Below are positions 24,742-36,800 of a DNA stretch of 61,028 bases, piece after piece (positions within the stretch are counted from its first letter, which is position 1; each line of letters starts with the position of its first letter). The DNA is from Nemertoderma westbladi. Lineage: Eukaryota; Xenacoelomorpha; Nemertodermatida; Nemertodermatidae. Both the position numbers and the translations under genes were made by a program. The stretch covers positions 1-61,028 of the forward strand of contig JAUCBJ010006294.1 of the NCBI GenBank assembly GCA_032718475.1, written 5' to 3'. The notes beneath the pieces were generated by a model. That model was given only the letters and a program-made list of their open reading frames with translations. It was not told the DNA's origin and did not search any database.

Positions 24742-24849
24742 TCACTCTCCCTCGGGCATTTCTCCATCCTCCAAGTTTCGGTCGAGTCTTCGAAGTTCGA
24801 GATATTCTGCGCGACATTTACGCTTCCATTTATAATAAAATTCAATAAC
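24742..24849 (-). CDS. ELM2-SANT gene, terminal exon (SANT helix 3 and stop)
   Basis: The acceptor is AATTTGTTTAG|GTTATT, phase 0. It encodes VIEFYYKWKRKCRAEYLELR and then an acidic end before TGA. It completes the SANT motif: vertebrate relatives have CVEYYYTWKK, so Cys is replaced by Val here. A possible alternative donor (GGAAGC|GTAAAT) lies inside the exon, so a longer isoform is possible. No AATAAA was seen before the 60-bp satellite begins. Confidence 0.82.
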   Translation of the reverse strand, partial: VIEFYYKWKRKCRAEYLELRRLDRNLEDGEMPEGE

Positions 24850-27800
24850 CTAAACAAATTTATAAATAATAATGAACCAACTTTTCTTCGATTTCATACG
24901 TAGTACACGTCATATCTCCTGGAATATACCCTAATGAGATAATTTACCTCCCGCTTTCTCACTTGGTGAGTCAGAATTTGTATTCATGCTCTCAAACTTA
25001 AGTGTTAAAAATGATATGTCGTCGATAAATTCCAGTCGTACTAGCTGTGCCTCATACCATGCCAACCATTGGCTGTTACCATAGCAACCTGTGACTGTTA
25101 CCACACCAACCTGCCCCTGTTACCATATAAACATATGCCTGTTGTTGTTACCAAAGCAACATATGCCTGTTACCATAGCAACATATTCCTGTTACCATAG
25201 CAACATTTGCCTGCTGTTACCATAGCAACCTATGCATGTTACCATAGAAACATATGCATGTTACCATAGCAACCTGAACCTGTTATTATACAAACCTGTG
25301 CCTGGGTCTTTGTCTCCACTTCCTTCTGTATAGTACCGAAGTCCTTGCCGTACCGACGGAACGAGGTTATGAATTGCCGACGTTCCCCTTGTGTCCAGGG
25401 CTGGTTGTCAAGGTAACGGTAACAACGAAACGAATCGGTCGATGGCAGTGACGATAAGTCGTGTAGATGGATGTCCCACAAAAAGGATAGAGCCGGTAGG
25501 ACGTTACCTTTATATCTTTGAAGAGCGTGCAGAGAGAGTTCTAGATTACGGAAATGATTTTCCTTACCCTCTGGTAGTTGGCGGAAAGCGAGTTCGAAGT
25601 ATTTCGACACTAAAATATAATAGGAATATAAAGTATAACAAGAATCATAAAAACAAAGTTAATCTAGTATTCCTCAAAAGTACCGGTAGTTCTACTTACA
25701 ACGTGGGTTAGGGGTCGGTCTACTACCGGTCGGGTAGTTCTACTTACAACGTGGGTTAGGGGTCGGTCTACTACCGGTCGGGTAGTTCTACTTATAACGT
25801 GGGTTAGGGGTCGGTCTACTACCGGTCGGGTAGTTCTACTGACAACGTGGGTTAGGGGTCGGTCTACTACCGGTCGGGTAGTTCTACTTACAACGTGGGT
25901 TAGAGGTCGGTCTACTACCGGTCGGGGTAGTTCTACTGACAACGTGGGTTAGGGGTCGGTCTACTACCGGTCGGGTAGTTCTACTTACAACGTGGGTTAG
26001 GGGTCGGTCTACTACCGGTCGGGTAGTTCTACTTACAACGTGGGTTAGGGGTCGGTCTACTACCGGTCGGGGTAGTTCTACTTACAACGTGGGTTAGGGG
26101 TCGGTCTACTACCGGTCGGGGTAGTTCTACTGACAACGTGGGTTAGAGGTCGGTCTACTACCGGTCGGGTAGTTCTACTTACAACGTGGGTTAGGGGTCG
26201 GTCTACTACCGGTCGGGTAGTTCTACTTACAACGTGGGTTGGGGTCGGTCTACTACCGGTCGGGTAGTTCTACTTACAACGTGGGTTAGGGGTCGGTCTA
26301 CTACCGGTCGGGTAGTTCTACTTACAACGTGGGTTGGGGTCGGTCTACTACCGGTCGGGTAGTTCTACTTACAACGTGGGTTAGGGGTCGGTCTACTACC
26401 GGTCGGGTAGTTCTACTTACAACGTGGGTTAGGGGTCGGTCTACTACCGGTCGGGTAGTTCTACTTACAACGTGGGTTAGGGGTCGGTCTACTACCGGTC
26501 GGGTAGTTCTACTTACAACGTGGGTTAGGGGTCGGTCTACTACCGGTCGGGTAGTTCTACTTACAACGTGGGTTAGGGGTCGGTCTACTACCGGTCGGGT
26601 AGTTCTACTTACAACGTGGGTTAGGGGTCGGTCTACTACCGGTCGGGTAGTTCTACTTACAACGTGGGTTAGGGGTCGGTCTACTACCGGTCGGGTAGTT
26701 CTACTTACAACGTGGGTTAGGGGTCGGTCTACTACCGGTCGGGTAGTTCTACTTACAACGTGGGTTAGGGGTCGGTCTACTACCGGTCGGGTAGTTCTAC
26801 TTACAACGTGGGTTAGGGGTCGGTCTACTACCGGTCGGGTAGTTCTACTTACAACGTGGGTTAGGGGTCGGTCTACTACCGGTCGGGTAGTTCTACTTAC
26901 AACGTGGGTTAGGGGTCGGTCTACTGCCGGTCGGGTAGTTCTACTTACAACGTGGGTTAGGGGTCGGTCTACTACCGGTCGGGTAGTTCTACTTACAACG
27001 TGGGTTAGGGGTCGGTCTACTACCGGTCGGGTAGTTCTACTTACAACGTGGGTTAGGGGTCGGTCTACTACCGGTCGGGGTAGTTCTACTTACAACGTGG
27101 GTTAGGGGTCGGTCTACTACAGGTCGGGTAGTTCTACTTACAACGTGGGTTAGGGGTCGGTCTACTACCGGTCGGGTAGTTCTACTTACAACGTGGGTTA
27201 GGGGTCGGTCTACTACCGGTCGGGGTAGTTCTACTTACAACGTGGGTTAGGGGTCGGTCTACTACCGGTCGGGGTAGTTCTACTGACAACGTGGGTTAGA
27301 GGTCGGTCTACTACCGGTCGGGTAGTTCTACTTACAACGTGGGTTAGGGGTCGGTCTACTACCGGTCGGGGTAGTTCTACTGACAACGTGGGTTAGGGGT
27401 CGGTCTACTACCGGTCGGGTAGTTCTACTTACAACGTGGGTTGGGGTCGGTCTACTACCGGTCGGGTAGTTCTACTTACAACGTGGGTTAGGGGTCGGTC
27501 TACTACCGGTCGGGTAGTTCTACTGACAACGTGGGTTAGAGGTCGGTCTACTACCGGTCGGGTAGTTCTACTTACAACGTGGGTTAGGGGTCGGTCTACT
27601 ACCGGTCGGGGTAGTTCTACTGACAACGTGGGTTAGGGGTCGGTCTACTACCGGTCGGGTAGTTCTACTTACAACGTGGGTTGGGGTCGGTCTACTACCG
27701 GTCGGGTAGTTCTACTTACAACGTGGGTTAGGGGTCGGTCTACTACCGGTCGGGTAGTTCTACTGACAACGTGGGTTAGGGGTCGGTCTACTACCGGTCG

Positions 27801-30800
27801 GGTAGTTCTACTTACAACGTGGGTTGGGGTCGGTCTACTACCGGTCGGGTAGTTCTACTTACAACGTGGGTTAGGGGTCGGTCTACTACCGGTCGGGTAG
27901 TTCTACTTACAACGTGGGTTAGGGGTCGGTCTACTACCGGTCGGGTAGTTCTACTTACAACGTGGGTTAGGGGTCGGTCTACTACCGGTCGGGGTAGTTC
28001 TACTGACAACGTGGGTTAGAGGTCGGTCTACTACCGGTCGGGTAGTTCTACTTACAACGTGGGTTAGGGGTCGGTCTACTACCGGTCGGGGTAGTTCTAC
28101 TGACAACGTGGGTTAGGGGTCGGTCTACTACCGGTCGGGTAGTTCTACTTACAACGTGGGTTGGGGTCGGTCTACTACCGGTCGGGTAGTTCTACTTACA
28201 ACGTGGGTTAGGGGTCGGTCTACTACCGGTCGGGTAGTTCTACTTACAACGTGGGTTAGGGGTCGGTCTACTACCGGTCGGGGTAGTTCTACTTACAACG
28301 TGGGTTAGGGGTCGGTCTACTACAGGTCGGGGTAGTTCTACTTACAACGTGGGTTAGGGGTCGGTCTACTACCGGTCGGGTAGTTCTACTTACAACGTGG
28401 GTTAGGGGTCGGTCTACTACCGGTCGGGGTAGTTCTACTTACAACGTGGGTTAGGGGTCGGTCTACTACAGGTCGGGGTAGTTCTACTTACAACGTGGGT
28501 TAGGGGTCGGTCTACTACCGGTCGGGTAGTTCTACTTACAACGTGGGTTAGGGGTCGGTCTACTACCGGTCGGGTAGGACGACTTACAACGTGGGTTAGG
28601 GGTCGGTCTACTACCGGTCGGGGTAGTTCTACTGACAACGTGGGTTAGAGGTCGGTCTACTACCGGTCGGGTAGGACGACTTACAACGTGGGTTAGGGGT
28701 CGGTCTACTACCGGTCGGGTAGGACGACTTACAACGTGGGTTAGGGGTCGGTCTACTACCGGTCGGGTAGGACGACTTACAACGTGGGTTAGGGGTCGGT
28801 CTACTACCGGTCGGGTAGTTCTACTTACAACGTGGGTTAGGGGTCGGTCTACTACCGGTCGGGTAGGACGACTTACAACGTGGGTTAGGGGTCGGTCTAC
28901 TACCGGTCGGGTAGTTCTACTTACAACGTGGGTTAGGGGTCGGTCTACTACCGGTCGGGTAGTTCTACTTACAACGTGGGTTAGGGGTCGGTCTACTACC
29001 GGTCGGGTAGTTCTACTTACAACGTGGGTTAGGGGTCGGTCTACTACCGGTCGGGTAGGACGACTTACAACGTGGGTTAGGGGTCGGTCTACTACCGGTC
29101 GGGGTAGTTCTACTGACAACGTGGGTTAGAGGTCGGTCTACTACCGGTCGGGTAGGACGACTTACAACGTGGGTTAGGGGTCGGTCTACTACCGGTCGGG
29201 TAGGACGACTTACAACGTGGGTTAGGGGTCGGTCTACTACCGGTCGGGTAGGACGACTTACAACGTGGGTTAGGGGTCGGTCTACTACCGGTCGGGTAGT
29301 TCTACTTACAACGTGGGTTAGGGGTCGGTCTACTACCGGTCGGGTAGGACGACTTACAACGTGGGTTAGGGGTCGGTCTACTACCGGTCGGGTAGTTCTA
29401 CTTACAACGTGGGTTAGGGGTCGGTCTACTACCGGTCGGGTAGTTCTACTTACAACGTGGGTTAGGGGTCGGTCTACTACCGGTCGGGTAGTTCTACTTA
29501 CAACGTGGGTTGGGGTCGGTCTACTACCGGTCGGGGTAGTTCTACTTACAACGTGGGTTAGGGGTCGGTCTACTACCGGTCGGGTAGTTCTACTGACAAC
29601 GTGGGTTAGGGGTCGGTCTACTACCGGTCGGGTAGTTCTACTTACAACGTGGGTTAGGGGTCGGTCTACTACCGGTCGGGTAGGACGACTTACAACGTGG
29701 GTTAGGGGTCGGTCTACTACCGGTCGGGTAGTTCTACTGACAACGTGGGTTAGGGGTCGGTCTACTACAGGTCGGGGTAGTTCTACTTACAACGTGGGTT
29801 AGGGGTCGGTCTACTACCGGTCGGGTAGGACGACTTACAACGTGGGTTAGGGGTCGGTCTACTACCGGTCGGGGTAGTTCTACTGACAACGTGGGTTAGA
29901 GGTCGGTCTACTACCGGTCGGGTAGGACGACTTACAACGTGGGTTAGGGGTCGGTCTACTACCGGTCGGGTAGGACGACTTACAACGTGGGTTAGGGGTC
30001 GGTCTACTACCGGTCGGGTAGGACGACTTACAACGTGGGTTAGGGGTCGGTCTACTACCGGTCGGGTAGTTCTACTTACAACGTGGGTTAGGGGTCGGTC
30101 TACTACCGGTCGGGTAGGACGACTTACAACGTGGGTTAGGGGTCGGTCTACTACCGGTCGGGTAGTTCTACTTACAACGTGGGTTAGGGGTCGGTCTACT
30201 ACCGGTCGGGTAGGACGACTTACAATTATCCTCTGGATTTAATACACCGGGGTTCCACATCAAAGTTTCGTATTCCGTAGATTCGGAGGCCCCATGGTTA
30301 CCATCTTCAGACAGCTCCCCTGGTTCCGAGGATTCCATCGGATCTTCCGATTCCAACACAGACCGCCCAGCACTGTCGACCCGGGATAGACACCTATCCG
30401 ACACTTCAGCCTGGAATGTCGGTCCCACGTTAATTTTGGGTTGAATTATTTCTTCGTCGGAAATACTTCCAGTGGAAGAACCTTAGAAACAAAAGTATAA
30501 CCACATCTTTAGAGATAAAATAAAATACTAGTGTGTTCACCATTCAGATAACAATAGGAATTATTAAAAGTATGTTGAAAAATTATGTAACAAATGAGGA
30601 TGCCCTCCAGAAAATTGTTTTCAAACATCCTTAACTTGTAAGCTTGGTTGTTTTTAAAGTTGTACGGCAACTTGATTTATCAGATAGGGAGAGGAGGCTT
30701 ACGATTTAATAAAAATTAGTTACTCTCCAAGGGAAATTCGACGCAAATAACGGCTGATTTCTCTAAAAATATGACAGTAACCTACAGGCCCTACTATTGA

Positions 30801-33800
30801 CTTAGTATATTGTTTTGGTTACAATAACGTGCCCCTGTAACATGGTCCTTTCCTTTAATTCATAAATTAGGGTTGCCTTGAGACGAGATATTAATTCGCC
30901 GAGATGGTATTCCCCCTGTCTATTCTACAGGAAGATGTTATTCTACATGACAGGTCAGAAAAATATTATTTTTTGCTATTTAATATTAGTTCATACTAGT
31001 TAACAATACAAAAACCTTGGTTGCGCATAAAACCCTAAAGCTTTTTTTTACAGTTTTGAATCTAATCACATGAAAGTTTTTATATATGATAGATCAAAGA
31101 TGGGGAAACATAAATACACAAATTCATGCTAAATTTTTAGGTTTGTTATAAATAGTATTAAATTTTATTAATACAAAATTTCATAATGTTATCTGATATT
31201 TTTTGCAGGGTGGCTATGTAGACACCCACATAAATTGTCAGACTAATTGTTCAAAAATTGTAGAAGTAGTAGGGTTTTGAAGTTGACAATTTCATAAAAA
31301 AAATATTTGGAGATAATCGACCTTTCATTATACATAGTAATAGTAATTTCAATAGGATTCCCTAAATGGAAATTGTTATAACTTGAAAACTAAAAGAGCT
31401 ATTAAATAGCGGTTTTTAGATTTGGAAACACCATTAATTAATCGTGCACCACCACCACCACCATCGTGCACCTGCGTGCACCACTGTCTGCACCAGTGTC
31501 TGTACCACTGTCTGCACCAGGTGTCTGCACCACTGTCTGCTCTGCACCACTGTCTGCTTAACGTCTACACCCAATGGAGGGAGATATTAGGATTAGCTTA
31601 AAGACAGCTCTTCGATATAAATGCAAAGCCGCAATGACACCTATAATAGCTGGAAGACAAAAAGGACAAAAAACAAATACCGACAGAAATAAAGTAAAGG
31701 CAACTAACTGTTTATTACATTACAAAATACATGGGGATACTAACGTTTACTACCAAAACGGAAACGACCGGGACTTGCTGCAGCCCGCGGGGTCCCTGGA
31801 TCGGTTGATTGGCGGAAATGGTGGAGGTATAGGCCGGGTCCGTTCCGGGCGGGGCTCAGCATTGGTGGGGGCGTATAGGGGGGACTGGAGCCGGGGAACC
31901 GGGGCGAACGAAGGTGCGAGATATACCGAGGGAGGCAGGCTGAGTACGGCGTCGATGTATTCACCTACAGGACAAATGTTATTGAGATAAATATGGAAGA
32001 AATATATCCAAAATATTTACCTTCGTTGGGTATATTTAGTGGCTCCGGTATGTGGCGTTCTCTAAACTTACTTCGTTGGGTATATTTAGTGGCTCCGGTA
32101 TGTGGCGTTCTCTAAACTTACTTCGTTGGGTATATTTAGTGGCTCCGGTATGTGGCGTTCTCTAAACTTACTTCGTTGGGTATATTTAGTGGCTCCGGTA
32201 TGTGGCGTTCTCTAAACTTACTTCGTTGGGTATATTTAGTGGCTCCGGTATGTGGCGTTCTCTAAACTTACTTCGTTGGGTATATTTAGTGGCTCCGGTA
32301 TGTGGCGTTCTCTAAACTTACTTCGTTGGGTATATTTAGTGGCTCCGGTATGTGGCGTTCTCTAAACTTACTTCGTTGGGTATATTTAGTGGCTCCGGTA
32401 TGTGGCGTTCTCTAAACTTACTTCGTTGGGTATATTTAGTGGCTCCGGTATGTGGCGTTCTCTAAACTTACTTCGTTGGGTATATTTCGTGGCTCCGGTA
32501 TGTGGCGTTCTCTACACTTACTTCGTTGGGTATATTTAGTGGCTCCGGTATGTGGCGTTCTCTAAACTTACTTCGTTGGGTATATTTAGTGGCTCCGGTA
32601 TGTGGCGTTCTCTAAACTTTCTTCGTTGGGGTTATTTAGTGGCTCCGGTATGTGGCGTTCTCTAAACTTACTTCGTTGGGTATATTTAGTGGCTCCGGTA
32701 TGTGGCGTTCTCTAAACTTACTTCGTTGGGTATATTTAGTGGCTCCGGTATGTGGCGTTCTCTAAACTTACTTCGTTGGGTATATTTAGTGGCTCCGGTA
32801 TGTGGCGTTCTCTAAACTTACTTCGTTGGGTATATTTAGTGGCTCCGGTATGTGGCGTTCTCTAAACTTACTTCGTTGGGTATATTTAGTGGCTCCGGTA
32901 TGTGGCGCTCTCTCAACTTACTTCATTGGGTATATTTAGTGGCTCCGGTATGTGGCGTTCTCTAAACTTACTTCGTTGGGTATATTTAGTGGCTCCGGTA
33001 TGTGGCGTTCGCTAAACTTACTTCGTTGGGTATATTTAGTGGCTCCGGTATGTGGCGTTCTCTAAACTTACTTCTTGGGTATATTTAGTGGCTCGGTATG
33101 TGGCGTTCTCTAAACTTACTTCGTTGGGTATATTTAGTGGCTCCGGTATGTGGCGTTCTCTAAACTTACTTCGTTGGGTATATTTAGTGGCTCCGGTATG
33201 TGGCGTTCTCTAAACTTACTTCGTTGGGTATATTTAGTGGCTCCGGTATGTGGCGTTCTCTAAACTTACTTCATTGGGTATATTTAGTGGCTCGGTATGT
33301 GGCGTTCTCTAAACTTACTTCGTTGGGTATATTTAGTGGCTCAGGTATGTGGCGTTCTCTAAACATACTTCGTTGGGGTTATTTAGTGGCTCCGGTATGT
33401 GGCATTCTCTAAACTTACTTCGTTAGGTATATTTAGTGGCTCCGGTATGTGGCGTTCTCTAAACTTACTTTGTTGGGTATATTTAGTGGCTCGGTATGTG
33501 GCGTTCTCTAAACTTACTTCGTTGGGTATATTTAGTGGCTCAGGTATGTGGCGTTCTCTAAACTTACTTCGTTGGGGTTATTTAGTGGCTCCGGTATGTG
33601 GCGTTCTCTAAACTTACTTCGTTGGGTATATTTAGTGGCTCCGGTATGTGGCATTCTCTAAACTTACTTCGTTAGGTATATTTAGTGGCTCCGGTATGTG
33701 GCGTTCTCTAAACTTACTTCGTTGGGTATATTTAGTGGCTCAGGTATGTGGCGTTCTCTAAACTTACTTCGTTGGGGTTATTTAGTGGCTCCGGTATGTG

Positions 33801-36800
33801 GCATTCTCTAAACTTACTTCGTTAGGTATATTTAGTGGCTCCGGTATGTGGCGTTCTCTAAACTTACTTCGTTGGGGTTATTTAGTGGCTCAGGTATGTG
33901 GCGTTCTCTAAACTTACTTCGTTGGGGTTATTTAGTGGCTCCGGTATGTGGCATTCTCTAAACTTACTTCGTTAGGTATATTTAGTGGCTCCGGTATGTG
34001 GCGTTCTCTAAACTTACTTCGTTGGGTATATTTAGTGGCTCCGGTATGTGGCGTTCTCTAAACTTACTTCGTTGGGGTTATTTAGTGGCTCAGGTATGTG
34101 GCGTTCTCTAAACTTACTTCGTTGGGGTTATTTAGTGGCTCCGGTATGTGGCATTCTCTAAACTTACTTCGTTAGGTATATTTAGTGGCTCCGGTATGTG
34201 GCGTTCTCTAAACTTACTTCGTTGGGGTTATTTAGTGGCTCCGGTATGTGGCGTTCTCTAAACTTACTTCGTTGGGGTTATTTAGTGGCTCCGGTATGTG
34301 GCGTTCTCTAAACTTACTTCGTTGGGTATATTTAGTGGCTCCGGTATGTGGCATTCTCTAAACTTACTTCGTTGGGTATATTTAGTGGCTCCGGTATGTG
34401 GCGTTCTCTAAACTTAGTCCTTTAGGTATATTTAGTGGCTCCGGTATGTGGCGCTCTCTAAACTTACTTCGTTGGGTATATTTAGTGGCTCCGGTATGTG
34501 GCGTTCTCTAAACTTACTTCGTTGGGTATATTTAGTGGCTCCGGTATGTGGCGTTCTCTAAACTTACTTCGTTAGGTATATTTAGTGGCTCCGGTATGTG
34601 GCGTTCTCTAAACTTACTTCGTTGGGGTTATTTAGTGGCTCAGGTATGTGGCGTTCTCTAAACTTACTTCGTAGGGTATATTTAGTGGCTCCGGTATGTG
34701 GCGTTCTCTAAACTTTCTTCGTTGGGTATATTTAGTGGCTCCGGTATGTGGCGTTCTCTAAACTTACTTCGTTGGGTATATTTAGTGGCTCCGGTATGTG
34801 GCGTTCTCTAACTTACTTCGTTAGGTATATTTAGTGGCTCCGGTATGTGGCGTTCTCTAAACTTACTTCGTTGGGGTTATTTAGTGGCTCCGGTATGTGG
34901 CATTCTCTAAACTTACTTCGTTAGGTATATTTAGTGGCTCCGGTATGTGGCGTTCTCTAAACTTACTTCGTTGGGGTTATTTAGTGGCTCCGGTATGTGG
35001 CATTCTCTAAACTTACTTCGTTAGGTATATTTAGTGGCTCCGGTATGTGGCGTTCTCTAAACTTACTTCGTTGGGGTTATTTAGTGGCTCAGGTATGTGG
35101 CGTTCTCTAAACTTACTTCGTTGGGGTTATTTAGTGGCTCCGGTATGTGGCATTCTCTAAACTTACTTCGTTAGGTATATTTAGTGGCTCCGGTATGTGG
35201 CGTTCTCTAAACTTACTTCGTTGGGTATATTTAGTGGCTCCGGTATGTGGCGTTCTCTAAACTTACTTCGTTGGGTATATTTAGTGGCTCCGGTATGTGG
35301 CGTTCTCTAAACTTACTTCGTTGGGGTTATTTAGTGGCTCCGGTATGTGGCGTTCTCTAAACTTACTTCGTTGGGTATATTTAGTGGCTCCGGTATGTGG
35401 CGTTCTCTAAACTTACTTCGTTGGGGTTATTTAGTGGCTCCGGTATGTGGCATTCTCTAAACTTACTTCGTTAGGTATATTTAGTGGCTCCGGTATGTGG
35501 CGTTCTCTAAACTTACTTCGTTGGGGTTATTTAGTGGCTCAGGTATGTGGCGTTCTCTAAACTTACTTCGTTGGGGTTATTTAGTGGCTCCGGTATGTGG
35601 CATTCTCTAAACTTACTTCGTTAGGTATATTTAGTGGCTCCGGTATGTGGCGTTCTCTAAACTTACTTCGTTGGGGTTATTTAGTGGCTCCGGTATGTGG
35701 CGTTCTCTAAACTTACTTCGTTGGGTATATTTCGTGGCTCCGGTATGTGGCGTTCTCTAAACTTACTTCGTTGGGTATATTTAGTGGCTCCGGTATGTGG
35801 CATTCTCTAAACTTACTTCGTTAGGTATATTTAGTGGCTCCGGTATGTGGCGTTCTCTAAACTTACTTCGTTGGGGTTATTTAGTGGCTCCGGTATGTGG
35901 CGTTCTCTAAACTTACTTCGTTGGGGTTATTTAGTGGCTCCGGTATGTGGCGTTCTCTAAACTTACTTCGTTGGGTATATTTAGTGGCTCCGGTATGTGG
36001 CATTCTCTAAACTTACTTCGTTGGGTATATTTAGTGGCTCCGGTATGTGGCGTTCTCTAAACTTAGTCCTTTAGGTATATTTAGTGGCTCCGGTATGTGG
36101 CGCTCTCTAAACTTACTTCGTTGGGTATATTTAGTGGCTCCGGTATGTGGCGTTCTCTAACTTACTTCGTTGGGTATATTTAGTGGCTCCGGTATGTGGC
36201 GTTCTCTAAACTTACTTCGTTGGGTATATTTAGTGGCTCCGGTATGTGGCTTTCTCTAAACTTACTTCGTTGGGTATATTTAGTGGCTCCGGTATGTGGC
36301 GCTCTCTCAACTTACTTCATTGGGTATATTTAGTGGCTCCGGTATGTGGCGTTCTCTAAACTTACTTCGTTGGGTATATTTAGTGGCTCCGGTATGTGGC
36401 GTTCTCTAAACTTACTTCGTTGGGTATATTTAGTGGCTCCGGTATGTGGCTTTCTCTAAACTTACTTCGTTGGGTATATTTAGTGGCTCCGGTATGTGGC
36501 GCTCTCTCAACTTACTTCGTTGGGTATATTTAGTGGCTCCGGTATGTGGCTTTCTCTAAACTTACTTCGTTGGGTATATTTAGTGGCTCCGGTATGTGGC
36601 GTTCTCTAAACTTACTTCGTTGGGTATATTTAGTGGCTCCGGTATGTGGCGTTCTCTAAACTTACTTCGTTGGGTATATTTAGTGGCTCCGGTATGTGGC
36701 GTTCTCTAAACTTAGTCCTTTAGGTATATTTAGTGGCTCCGGTATGTGGCGCTCTCTAAACTTACTTCGTTGGGTATATTTAGTGGCTCCGGTATGTGGC

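Noticed and set aside
24655-24903. 82-codon plus-strand ORF
   Set aside because: It is antisense to the terminal SANT exon, which has the diagnostic EFYYKWKRK motif.
24900-25070. Possible extra minus-strand exon reading FESMNTNSDSPSEKAG
   Set aside because: It lies between the two SANT exons, which already join in phase and complete the SANT motif. Including it would split the motif with unrelated residues.
26329-27105. 258-codon open frame of 16-residue repeats (and its minus-strand counterparts)
   Set aside because: The 48-bp period is a multiple of three, so an open frame persists by arithmetic. The array is intronic, lies on the wrong strand for the host gene and includes 47- and 49-bp units that break it elsewhere.
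25680-30223. Telomere-like TTAGGG words
   Set aside because: TTAGGGG occurs once per 48-bp unit within other sequence and not as a simple TTAGGG run, so it is not an interstitial telomere.
31574-31990. 138-codon plus-strand open frame
   Set aside because: It is the antisense shadow of the well-supported minus-strand exon 31964-31754.
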